Source: Lachnospiraceae bacterium
GTDB taxonomy: Bacteria > Bacillota > Clostridia > Lachnospirales > Lachnospiraceae
DNA: 64,000 nucleotides
Direction of reading: 5' to 3'
Assembly (NCBI GenBank): GCA_900770345.1
Contig: CAAGKF010000165.1
Span: 51,386-115,385 of the forward strand
Shown piece after piece: positions 27,165 through 35,367 of the stretch (position 1 is its first letter; every line of letters begins with the position of its first letter). The translations under genes and the position numbers were made by a program. Below the pieces are notes generated by a model, which did not search any database, was not told where the DNA came from, and saw only the letters and a list, made by a program, of their open reading frames with translations.

Positions 27165-28693
27165 AGCATTCCATCAGAATGAAATTTACCATGATCTTCA
27201 TCGGTCTTATGGCGGCAGTGCTGCTTTCGATCTGGACGGTAAACAGCTTTTTCCTGGAGGACTTTTATATGAGGCAGAAGGTGGAGATCCTCCAGGCTGC
27301 CTATGAGCAGCTGAACCAGTTTGTAATGGAGAAGTCAGACAGTGATGAAAGCATTATTGAGGATTTTCAGAGCCTGTATTCTAAGGACGGGGAGCAGAAT
27401 GAAGTCAGCCGCATGATGCGTCTGATGAACGAAAAATACAACACCACCATTGTGATCGTGGACAGTATGGATGATCAGACCGTTCCCTCTTTCCGGGACG
27501 GGAAGTTTTTGGCGGAGCAGGTCCGCAATTATATTCTGGGCAAGACCAGTCCGGATTCGGAGACGCTGGTTCAGGAGGAAAATTACCGGATACAGAAGAG
27601 CTTTGACAAGCGTTCCAAGTCTCATTACCTGCAGAACTGGGGATTCTTCGACGATAACAGAACCATTTTTATTATGTCCATGCCCATTGCCAGCATCCAT
27701 GAGAGCGTGGAGCTTTCCAACCGCTTTATGGGATATGTAGGCTTTATTATGCTGATTCTGGGCAGTGCTCTCATGTATTTTACAACGAAGAAGGTGACGG
27801 CGCCTATTTTGTCGCTGGCATCCATATCGGAGCGTATGTCGGAGCAGGATTTTGAGGCCAGATATACCGGAAATTCTCAGGATGAGATCGGTGTTCTGGG
27901 TCACAGTATGAATACGCTTTCAGAGAAGCTGAAGGAAACCATCGGTGAACTGAAGACGGCAAACAATGAGCTGCAGAAGGACATTGAAGAAAAGATCCGT
28001 GTCGATGAAACAAGAAAAGAATTTATCGCAAATGTATCTCATGAGCTGAAAACGCCCATTGCCCTGATCCAGGGGTATGCGGAGGGACTGACGGAAGGTA
28101 TGGCAGAGGATCCGGAAAGCAGAGACTATTACTGCGAGGTCATTATGGATGAGGCCGGAAAAATGAACAAGATGGTAAAGCAGCTTCTTACGCTGACGGC
28201 CCTGGAATTCGGCAATGACAAACCGGTGATGGAGCAGTTTGACCTGGTGGGGCTGATCCGGGGCGTTCTTTCCTCTGCCGGCATCCTGCTGCAGCAGAAG
28301 GGGGCCAGAGTAATATTTGAAGCTGATGGGCCTGTGCCGGTATGGGCGGACGAGTTTAAAATCGAAGAGGTCATCACCAATTATCTGAATAATGCCATGA
28401 ATCATCTGGACGGAGAGAGGCGCATCGAAATACGGATCGAACAGCTGGACAGAGAAGTAAAAGTAAAGGTATTCAATACGGGAGAGCACATTCCGGAGGA
28501 AGATCTGGATAAGCTGTGGACGAAATTCTACAAAGTGGATAAAGCCCGCACCAGAGAGTACGGAGGAAGCGGTATCGGTCTTTCTATTGTAAAGGCCATC
28601 ATGGATTCCCACAACAAGCAGTGCGGTGTGGAGAACGCAGAAGACGGAGTGGAGTTCTGGTTTACTCTGGACAGCAGCTGTGAGACGAAGTAA
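27161..28693 (+). CDS. Sensor histidine kinase (HAMP, HisKA, HATPase)
   Basis: 510 residues. First membrane segment at about residues 10-30, an extracytoplasmic sensor domain of about 150 residues, second membrane segment near 190-208, HAMP, then NVSHELKTPIALIQGYAEG with the phospho-His at residue 294, an N-box (EEVITNYLNNAMNHL) and a G-box (YGGSGIGLSIVKAIM). It pairs with the preceding regulator. The sensor domain shows no ligand motif I recognise. Confidence 0.94.
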   Translation: MKHSIRMKFTMIFIGLMAAVLLSIWTVNSFFLEDFYMRQKVEILQAAYEQLNQFVMEKSDSDESIIEDFQSLYSKDGEQNEVSRMMRLMNEKYNTTIVIVDSMDDQTVPSFRDGKFLAEQVRNYILGKTSPDSETLVQEENYRIQKSFDKRSKSHYLQNWGFFDDNRTIFIMSMPIASIHESVELSNRFMGYVGFIMLILGSALMYFTTKKVTAPILSLASISERMSEQDFEARYTGNSQDEIGVLGHSMNTLSEKLKETIGELKTANNELQKDIEEKIRVDETRKEFIANVSHELKTPIALIQGYAEGLTEGMAEDPESRDYYCEVIMDEAGKMNKMVKQLLTLTALEFGNDKPVMEQFDLVGLIRGVLSSAGILLQQKGARVIFEADGPVPVWADEFKIEEVITNYLNNAMNHLDGERRIEIRIEQLDREVKVKVFNTGEHIPEEDLDKLWTKFYKVDKARTREYGGSGIGLSIVKAIMDSHNKQCGVENAEDGVEFWFTLDSSCETK

Positions 28694-28747
28694 GGATGAG
28701 ACAGAAGACAGATGAGAAACGTGCGCCGTCAGACGCACGACAAAAAA

Positions 28748-28786
28748 CGGGGGCTACATAAAGTAGTCCCCGTAATTGTTTTTTAA
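28748..28786. terminator. Terminator after the histidine kinase
   Basis: Ten-bp stem CGGGGGCTAC (28748-28757) with GTAGTCCCCG (28763-28772), one G-T pair, then TAATTGTTTTTT. On the minus strand it is followed by TTTTTTG, so it can end both the kinase transcript and the convergent regulator, whose stop codon (28754-28756) lies inside the stem. Confidence 0.8.
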
Positions 28787-30301
28787 ATATTCCACGATTT
28801 CCTCCTGGCTTTTGTCTGCCAGTTCCAGAACAAAGGAAGTAGTCAGAAAACGATGACGTATGGGAGAAAAACCGAGATTGATCAGCAGTTCGATATCCTG
28901 GGGAGTTACAAAGAAGTTCAGCTTGATCACGGGAAGATCTTCCGCATGCAGCAGATTAAAAATTCTGGTTGAAAAACAGAAAATGTAATCATAATCCATT
29001 TCCTTCAGACGATGAATTTCATTGATGTTTAATGTAGCTGTCCAGGTCAGGCTGATCTTCTCGCGGATCTGCTCCAGAAAGAAGCTTACACGTTCAAAAT
29101 TAATGCTGGTGACGATTACGATTTTTTTCCTGTTCCGGTCTACTACCTGGTTGCGCAGGATATGCTTCTGCACAAGAAGGGTCAGAGTAGAAATGTGTTC
29201 ATCTACAAAGGAAAAATTATAGGCTGCTTTGAAAAGCACGGAAAAACGCTGAATGATTTCATACAGTTCTGAAAATTCACCTTTTGTATTTTCTACGGTT
29301 TTGTCAACAAATGTGCAGTGAAAATGGTCCAGTGTAATTTCGCGGTAAAAATAGCAGTACAGTTCTTTTATAAAGTCCTCTCTGATAAAAAAAGGTTTTT
29401 GGAGGCTTCCCACGACCCGTTCCGCAAAGTCTTCTGTGGTATGCCAGAGTCTGTGATCAAAAGGAAAATCCAGATATCTTGAAAAATTCATCATGCAGAT
29501 GGCAACATTATAAAGACGATTATGCAGAGGATCCTCCGAAAATCGGATATTGGAAGGGGCCAGAGGGAGACGGTAGGAGAAGGTCATGGATTCCCTGGGA
29601 GGTCGTATCAGCATGAGGCAGATAAAAAGCAGCAGAAATTTTTTTGAGGGATAATTCAGGGAAAGCTTTTGCTCATTCAGGAAGCCGGTCAGTTTTTCAG
29701 TAGCCTCACCGCAGACCGCCTTTAAGCTTTCATCCGCCAGATCATAGGTCTGTTTTTCCAGAGGAGTATTGGCAAATCTCGCTTCAATCTGATTTTCCGG
29801 TGTAAATTCCAGAAGGGGATGCAGGATATCAATTACCAGAAAGCGCAGCTGCAGTTCATCACCTGTGACGGCAAGTCCCTTTTTTTTCAGGGTTATAAGC
29901 TTAAGTCCGTGTTCCCCAAGAAAATCCCTGAGATGGGAGGTGTCCTGTTTTTTCGTTGTTAAAGACAGGCCCCACTGCTCATAAAGAGCGGTAGCATTTA
30001 CATAGCCCCGGAAATACATCATGACAATCATTACCCGAATCCGCTCGGAATAAGAGCTGGCATAATCGTTTATGGAAATACGGCCGATAAAGGCTACAAA
30101 TTCACTGTAGCTTAAGCGGCTGATGCAGTAGCTTTTTTTTACCTCGATCAGTGGTTTTTCTGAATAGAGGTTGATCTGGTCGATGGTGCGCCGGATGGAT
30201 ATTTCATTTTTTCCGAACTGCATGGCTACTTTTGACAGCGGGATCAGCTCTCGCTTTTGTATAAACCTCAGAAGGCTCAGATCACTATAACTCAGTCCCA
30301 T
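28754..30301 (-). CDS. Mga/BglG-like PTS-associated transcriptional regulator
   Basis: 515 residues. The N-terminus carries two helix-turn-helix segments (LSLLRFIQKRELIPLSKVA..., later TALYEQWGLSLTTKKQDTSHL), the middle is helical and PRD-like, and the last 120 residues resemble a PTS EIIB fold (KKIVIVTSINFERVSFFLEQ) but with Thr rather than Cys at the P-loop position. This architecture is seen in PTS-controlled activators of the Mga/LicR/MtlR kind. It is divergent from the PTS operon and most likely its regulator, controlled by PTS phosphorylation (inference). Confidence 0.8.
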   Translation of the reverse strand: MGLSYSDLSLLRFIQKRELIPLSKVAMQFGKNEISIRRTIDQINLYSEKPLIEVKKSYCISRLSYSEFVAFIGRISINDYASSYSERIRVMIVMMYFRGYVNATALYEQWGLSLTTKKQDTSHLRDFLGEHGLKLITLKKKGLAVTGDELQLRFLVIDILHPLLEFTPENQIEARFANTPLEKQTYDLADESLKAVCGEATEKLTGFLNEQKLSLNYPSKKFLLLFICLMLIRPPRESMTFSYRLPLAPSNIRFSEDPLHNRLYNVAICMMNFSRYLDFPFDHRLWHTTEDFAERVVGSLQKPFFIREDFIKELYCYFYREITLDHFHCTFVDKTVENTKGEFSELYEIIQRFSVLFKAAYNFSFVDEHISTLTLLVQKHILRNQVVDRNRKKIVIVTSINFERVSFFLEQIREKISLTWTATLNINEIHRLKEMDYDYIFCFSTRIFNLLHAEDLPVIKLNFFVTPQDIELLINLGFSPIRHRFLTTSFVLELADKSQEEIVEYLKNNYGDYFM

Positions 30302-30377
30302 GTTTTCAAAATCCTTTTTTCTTTCAGTATAAATTTAGGGGCAATAAAATGCAACAAAATCTTTTACTTTTTTTGCC

Positions 30378-30406
30378 TTGAAGCAACCGGTCAAATCGGG
30401 CATAAT
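30378..30406 (+). promoter_or_regulatory. Promoter of the PTS operon
   Basis: TTGAAG at 30378-30383 and CATAAT at 30401-30406, 17-base spacer. Transcription would begin near 30413, just before the palindrome at 30420. Confidence 0.6.
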
Positions 30407-30411
30407 GGGTA

Positions 30412-30432
30412 CAGTTCAAGAAGCGCTTCAAG
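30412..30432. promoter_or_regulatory. Candidate operator at the PTS operon start
   Basis: GAAGCGCTTC (30420-30429) is a perfect 10-bp palindrome, and TTCAAGA occurs on both sides of it as a direct repeat. It overlaps the predicted transcription start. It could bind the divergent regulator or a catabolite regulator; it does not match a full cre site. Confidence 0.4.
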
Positions 30433-30461
30433 ATCAATATCAATAAAAAGGATGAATGAGT

Positions 30462-32036
30462 ATGAACACGAGAAAAAACAGTTGGAAGGAAGGTATCCAG
30501 ACATTCGGACGTTCCCTTCTGCTTCCTATTGCTCTTTTGGCACCTATCGGCATGGTTATGGGTATCTGCAGCGCCCTGGGACAGTCTTATATGATTGAAC
30601 GTTTCCCGTTTCTAGGAAATGAAATGCTGCGCCTGATCTTATCCAGTCTGCAGTCTATTACCAGTATTGTATTTAACAACATTCCCATTCTCTTTGCGAT
30701 GGGTGTGGCTCAGGGTATGGCAAAGCATGAAAAAGGCATTGCTGTTTTCGCGGCAACTGTCGGTTATCTGACCTTAAACGTAGTTATGAATGTATACTTA
30801 AAGGCTACCGGCACACTGGCTGATCCGTCTGTGGCAGCTCAGGTGGGACAGGGTACCGTATTAGGTATTCAGACTCTGAAAATAGAAGCTCTCGGCGGAC
30901 TGATTGCAGGCTTTACTGCAGCAAAGGTTGCCGACCGGTTTTATCGGCTGGAGCTTCCGCTGGCATTTGCATTCTTCGGCGGTAAAAAGTCTATTCCGAT
31001 TATTACTTTTGCATCCATGATCCCGATCGGTCTTGTTATTCCGATTTTCTGGAATATCCTTACAGGATTTTTAACAAGCATCTCCTTTATTTTTACTACA
31101 CCTTATATTGGAAATGCAGTATACTATACATTAAACCGCGCTCTGATTCCCTTCGGCCTTCATCATGTGCTGGCTTCTCTGGTACGCTTCACTGAGGCAG
31201 GCGGTACATATATGATCAACGGAACAGAGTACGTAGGTATTTTAAACGCGATGAACGAGGTTCTGTTCAACCTGGGTCCTTCCAGCGAATACTGGAGCCA
31301 GCTGATGCCTACCTTATCCAGCTACCTGGGCGGTGCTCAGATGCTGACCACCCTGTTCCGTGTACCTGCCATCGGTCTGGCAATGTATCATACTTCTTTC
31401 TTAAAGAACAGAAAGATCGCAAAGGGCGTTATCTTAACCTGCTGTCTGACAGCTTTCCTGGGAAATATCACGGAGCCGCTGGAATTCTCCTTCCTGTTTA
31501 TTTCTCCGTCTCTGTTTGTGCTGTACTGCATTATGTCCGGTCTGGGTGCAATTCCTTATCAGCTTTTGCACATTTCCATCGGCTACATCCGCGGAACGAT
31601 TTTTGATTTCGGTATCTTCGGACTGCTGTATGAGAATACTCACTGGGCAGGGCTGATTCTCCTGGGTATTGCCAACTTTATTGTATTCTACTTCGTATTT
31701 AAATGGTACATTGTAAAGTTCAATCTGGAAACGCCGGGACGTGAGTCTTTTGAGGTTGAGGAATCTGCCAGTGTCCTTTTAAAGGAAAAGAACTGGCCTG
31801 CAATTGCAGCCATCGTTATTGAAGGCCTGGGCGGCAGGGAGAATATTGTAAATGTAGAGAACTGCATTTCCCGTCTGCGTGTAGATTTAAAGGATCCTTC
31901 CAAGGTGGATCAGGTGAAGATCAAGGATTCCGGCTGTGCAGGAATTTTCTTCCCGTCTGAAAAGCATATTCATGTTGTATTCGGACCTCACGTTGAGTTT
32001 GTGCGTCATGCGGTGGACGATGCATTAAAGAAATAA
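30462..32036 (+). CDS. PTS transporter subunit IICB, glucose/N-acetylglucosamine family
   Basis: About 524 residues. A multi-spanning IIC domain (about 1-420) with PIALLAPIGMVMGICSALG at the start and GNITEPLEFSFLFISP, the substrate-site loop of the glucose superfamily, is followed by a IIB domain with phospho-Cys468 in NCISRLRV. It imports a sugar with phosphorylation. IIA is encoded separately two genes downstream. The ATG at 30462 lies nine bases after AAAAGGA and is preferred over the ATG at 30456. The substrate is unknown; a glycoside of an N-acetyl amino sugar is suggested by the neighbours. Confidence 0.9.
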   Translation: MNTRKNSWKEGIQTFGRSLLLPIALLAPIGMVMGICSALGQSYMIERFPFLGNEMLRLILSSLQSITSIVFNNIPILFAMGVAQGMAKHEKGIAVFAATVGYLTLNVVMNVYLKATGTLADPSVAAQVGQGTVLGIQTLKIEALGGLIAGFTAAKVADRFYRLELPLAFAFFGGKKSIPIITFASMIPIGLVIPIFWNILTGFLTSISFIFTTPYIGNAVYYTLNRALIPFGLHHVLASLVRFTEAGGTYMINGTEYVGILNAMNEVLFNLGPSSEYWSQLMPTLSSYLGGAQMLTTLFRVPAIGLAMYHTSFLKNRKIAKGVILTCCLTAFLGNITEPLEFSFLFISPSLFVLYCIMSGLGAIPYQLLHISIGYIRGTIFDFGIFGLLYENTHWAGLILLGIANFIVFYFVFKWYIVKFNLETPGRESFEVEESASVLLKEKNWPAIAAIVIEGLGGRENIVNVENCISRLRVDLKDPSKVDQVKIKDSGCAGIFFPSEKHIHVVFGPHVEFVRHAVDDALKK

Positions 32037-32046
32037 GAGGTGGACT

Positions 32047-33408
32047 ATGCGAGCATTATATGATTCTAAAAGTAAATTGGATGACCGCGGTATAAAAGAA
32101 CTGCTGGGAGAGAAAAACAAGCTTCGCACCTGGCTGAAAGTGGAGCAGGCGCTGGCGATGGCTCAGGCAGAGGAAGGTTTTATCCCTATGGAAGCTGCCG
32201 TGGATATCAATAAAAGATGTCTGGAAGAACTGGATCTGGAGGAGATGGCCAGGATAAAGGAAAAAGTAGGACACGGGTTCGTCCCTTTTGTAAAGGTACT
32301 GGTGAAGGCCTGCAGTGAGGAAGGCGGAAAATATGTCCATTACGGCGTAACAACGCAGAATATCCAGCAGACATCCCAGCTTTACACGGCAAAAGAGGTT
32401 ACCGCTGTAATAAAAAGCTTTCTTGCTGACATACTGGAGAATCTTTCGGCGCTCGCTAAAGATAACGCGGATACTGTTATGGCCGGCAGGACCCATGGAA
32501 AGCATGCGATCCCCATTACATACGGTTATAAGGTATCCGTCTGGATCAGTGAACTGTTAAGCGGGATCGAACGCCTGGAGGAGTGCGAAAAGAGGGTGTT
32601 TGTCTGCATGATGGGCGGAGCAGTGGGAGGCTTTAACGCTACCGGGCTTACGGGACGCCGCGTTCAGGAACGCGTTTCCCGGAAGCTGGGCATGGTTCCC
32701 ATGGAGGTTCCCAGCCGCAATATGTGCCAGATGAAGCTGGAATTTATTATGAATCTGTGCCTTATGTGCAATACTTTTCACAAGATGGCAGAAGAAGTAT
32801 ATTATACAGGCGTTGAAGAATTCGGAGAGGTAAGCGAGGCATTTACGCCGGGAACCATCGGCAGTTCCACCATGCCTCAGAAGATCAATCCCAAGCTTGC
32901 CAAAGGAATCATTGCAAATTCACAGAAGCTTTATTCACTTCCGGCTGCGGGAATGTATTCTTCTGTCCGCATGTTTGAGGGGGACTCCAGCTCCTATATG
33001 CTTTTTGACGGGCTGATGGAGGAGGCCATGGAGCTGGCCTGTGAAGTGATCATCCGCGCAGAGGAGCTGACAAGAACTCTCCATGTGAACAGGGAACGCA
33101 TGCGCAAAAACGTAAACCTGAACAAGGGCCTCGATAACAGCGAGTATGTGATGATGAATGTAGCGGCAAAAATCGGAAAAGACAAGGCTCACGAGCTGAT
33201 GTATGATAAGGCCATGAAGGTGGAGCTTGAAGGTAAAGATTATTATACAGTGCTGATGGAGGATGAGAATATTACCGCCATGTTTACTCCTGAGGAGCTG
33301 AAAAAGATGATTGATCCTGCAAGCTATACGGGAATCTGCAATATTATAGCTGTGGAAATGGCTGAAAAAGCGAAGAAAAAAGCTGGAGAAATGAAGGGAG
33401 AGATATAA
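32047..33408 (+). CDS. Fumarase/aspartase-superfamily lyase (adenylosuccinate-lyase-like) in the PTS operon
   Basis: 453 residues with the superfamily signature GTIGSSTMPQKINPK near residue 272, plus HYGVTTQNIQQTSQ and GRTHGKHAIP, which match the adenylosuccinate lyase/CMLE branch. All known members cleave C-N or C-O bonds by beta-elimination, usually releasing fumarate. It lies ten bases after IICB, and IIA starts within its stop codon, so it is part of the sugar operon rather than purine synthesis. Its substrate is unknown, perhaps a sugar-linked succinyl, malyl or aspartyl group (inference). Confidence 0.82.
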   Translation: MRALYDSKSKLDDRGIKELLGEKNKLRTWLKVEQALAMAQAEEGFIPMEAAVDINKRCLEELDLEEMARIKEKVGHGFVPFVKVLVKACSEEGGKYVHYGVTTQNIQQTSQLYTAKEVTAVIKSFLADILENLSALAKDNADTVMAGRTHGKHAIPITYGYKVSVWISELLSGIERLEECEKRVFVCMMGGAVGGFNATGLTGRRVQERVSRKLGMVPMEVPSRNMCQMKLEFIMNLCLMCNTFHKMAEEVYYTGVEEFGEVSEAFTPGTIGSSTMPQKINPKLAKGIIANSQKLYSLPAAGMYSSVRMFEGDSSSYMLFDGLMEEAMELACEVIIRAEELTRTLHVNRERMRKNVNLNKGLDNSEYVMMNVAAKIGKDKAHELMYDKAMKVELEGKDYYTVLMEDENITAMFTPEELKKMIDPASYTGICNIIAVEMAEKAKKKAGEMKGEI

Positions 33409-33872
33409 TGGGACTGTTTGGACGTAAGAAAGAGAATTTTGTTTCTCCTATGGGAGGCAGGCTGATAGCCATTGAAGAAGTGCCGGATGAAGCTTTTTCT
33501 TCTAAAATGCTGGGAGATGGATTTGCAATAGAAATGACTGACGGCCGGGTGGCGGCGCCTTTTAATGGAGAAGTTACCGCTGCCTTTCCCACAGGGCATG
33601 CATATGGCTTAAAGCGGGATGACGGACTGGAGTGTCTGATCCATATCGGCATGGACACGGTGCAGATGAACGGCAACGGATTTGATGTGAAGGTGAAGGC
33701 CGGTGACCGCGTTGCAAAGGGGGAGACCTTGGTAAACGTGGACATTGAGCAGGTGAAGCTTTGCGGAAAGTCTCTGATATCTCCGGTGGTTTTTACAAAC
33801 GGGGAAGTACCCAGGCTTTTAAAGGAAGGGGATACGGTCGCCGTAGGCGAAGAAGATATTCTTAAATTTTAG
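33408..33872 (+). CDS. PTS glucose-family IIA component
   Basis: 154 residues, Crr-like. Both active-site histidines are present: His64 in TGHAYGL and phospho-accepting His79 in LIHIGMDTV. The core VSPMGGRLIAIEEVPDEAFS opens the domain. It passes phosphate from HPr to IIB of the upstream IICB protein. Its ATG overlaps the lyase stop (TAATG). Confidence 0.93.
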   Translation: MGLFGRKKENFVSPMGGRLIAIEEVPDEAFSSKMLGDGFAIEMTDGRVAAPFNGEVTAAFPTGHAYGLKRDDGLECLIHIGMDTVQMNGNGFDVKVKAGDRVAKGETLVNVDIEQVKLCGKSLISPVVFTNGEVPRLLKEGDTVAVGEEDILKF

Positions 33873-33918
33873 CAGCAGATCAGGAAAATGACGTTCTGAG
33901 CAGCTGCAGTTTGTATAA

Positions 33919-33998
33919 GGGAACGCCACAGAGGCCGTGGCAGAAGCTGTTTGCCGCGGGCTGGCGTTCTCTTTCGTTTATGATCATAGGTTTATGAT
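33919..33998 (+). promoter_or_regulatory. Hairpin and direct repeats between IIA and GH4 genes
   Basis: GGGAACGCCA (33919-33928) pairs with TGGCGTTCTC (33962-33971) around a GC-rich inner region, followed by TTTCGTTT. GTTTATGAT is then repeated at 33976-33984 and 33990-33998. The gap of 160 bases splits an otherwise tight operon, so it probably holds an attenuator and perhaps an internal promoter. No clear -35/-10 pair was found. Confidence 0.45.
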
Positions 33999-34032
33999 AA
34001 TATATGCAGCAGAATACAATAAGGAGATTTTT

Positions 34033-35367
34033 ATGAGAAAATCACATGTTATCACGATCTCAGGAGCAGGAAGCGCCCGGGTTCCCGCCCTGGTTGGAAC
34101 CCTTGTTAACTACAAGGAGCGTTTTCCGCTTTCCAGAATTATTTTTTATGATATTGACAATGAGCGCATGAGCCTGATGGAGGATTATGACCGCCTTGTA
34201 CTGAAATGCTTTTATCCTGAATGTGAGGTTATCTTCACAACAGATGAAGATGAAGCATACAGGGAAACGGATTTTGTATTTTGTCAGATGCGGGTGGGGA
34301 AAACCGCCATGCGTTCTCTGGATGAGAAGATACCCTTAAAATACGGTCTGGTAGGTCAGGAAACCTGCGGTCCCGGCGGCTTTGCCTACGGTATGCGTTC
34401 TCTGGGTGCCATGAAGCGTATGGTAGAGAAGGTTCGCTCTTATTCGAAGGATACCTGGATTTTAAATTATACCAACCCTGCGGCGATTGTGGCCCTGGGT
34501 CTGGATAAAATGTTTCCGGATGACAAAAGAATATTAAATCTCTGTGATCAGCCTTTTTCTCTTATGAAGAGCTATTCAAAAATTCTGGGAGTACCCCAGG
34601 AAAAGCTGCGGGCCAGATATTTCGGACTCAATCATTTCGGATGGTTTACGGCTCTTAAGGACACAGACGGAAACGACTGGTTTGACACCCTGCGTACTTA
34701 TCTGAGGGATCATGATTTTAAGCCCTTTAACGCGGAGCAGCGTTCCAAGTCCTGGCTGGATACCTATGTGCGTGTCAACAAATATATGAAATTTATAGAT
34801 GAATATGTGCCCACTACTTATCTGCAGTACTATATGTTCCCGGAGGAGATCGCGGCGGAAAGCGATCCGGGGTATACGCGTGCCGATGAATCCAGGGATT
34901 CCAGGGAAAAGGAGGTTTTTGAGGCCTGCAGAAAGGCTGTGGGAAAAGAAAAGATGGATCGTTCCGAGATGCTGACCAACAGTGTTTTCGGGAACCTGAT
35001 GGTGGAAGTGGCAGAATCCATTGCCTATGATTTAAACAATGAATTTATTGTACTGGTAAGAAATGAGGGGATTATTCCTAATTTTGAGCCGGACGCAATT
35101 GTGGAAGTCGCGGGAACCATCGGAAGAGAGGGGGCGAAAGGGTATCCCTTTGGACCGATCAAACCCTATTACAAGGGACTGATGGAGGGACAGTATGCCT
35201 ATGAGCTTCTTACAGTGGAAGCCTTTATGGAGCAGAGTTATGAAAAAGCCCTGATGGCTTTGATCTTAAATCGTACCGTAGTGGATCCGTGCAAAGCAAA
35301 GGCTGTTTTGGATGATCTGATGGAGGCGAACAAAGACTACTGGACCCTGAAAAAGGAGGCATTATGA
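34033..35367 (+). CDS. Glycoside hydrolase family 4 enzyme (6-phospho-glycosidase type)
   Basis: 444 residues. GH4 enzymes use NAD and a divalent metal to cleave glycosides by oxidation-elimination. Seen: nucleotide-binding TISGAGSARVPALVG at the N-terminus, QETCGPGGFAYG, a metal-ligand Cys171 in the four-residue motif CDQP, and His201 in GLNHFGW, matching the Cys/His pair of characterised members. CDQP is nearest to the CDMP and CNVP motifs of phospho-glycosidases but identical to neither. With a PTS upstream, the likely substrate is a 6-phosphorylated disaccharide or glycoside. The ATG at 34033 has AAGGAG seven bases upstream; the frame is open earlier. Confidence 0.88.
   Translation: MRKSHVITISGAGSARVPALVGTLVNYKERFPLSRIIFYDIDNERMSLMEDYDRLVLKCFYPECEVIFTTDEDEAYRETDFVFCQMRVGKTAMRSLDEKIPLKYGLVGQETCGPGGFAYGMRSLGAMKRMVEKVRSYSKDTWILNYTNPAAIVALGLDKMFPDDKRILNLCDQPFSLMKSYSKILGVPQEKLRARYFGLNHFGWFTALKDTDGNDWFDTLRTYLRDHDFKPFNAEQRSKSWLDTYVRVNKYMKFIDEYVPTTYLQYYMFPEEIAAESDPGYTRADESRDSREKEVFEACRKAVGKEKMDRSEMLTNSVFGNLMVEVAESIAYDLNNEFIVLVRNEGIIPNFEPDAIVEVAGTIGREGAKGYPFGPIKPYYKGLMEGQYAYELLTVEAFMEQSYEKALMALILNRTVVDPCKAKAVLDDLMEANKDYWTLKKEAL

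Noticed and set aside
32047..33408. Calling the PTS-island lyase PurB
   Set aside because: It is enclosed by PTS and sugar genes with overlapping starts; a housekeeping purine gene is not expected there, so only the superfamily is assigned.
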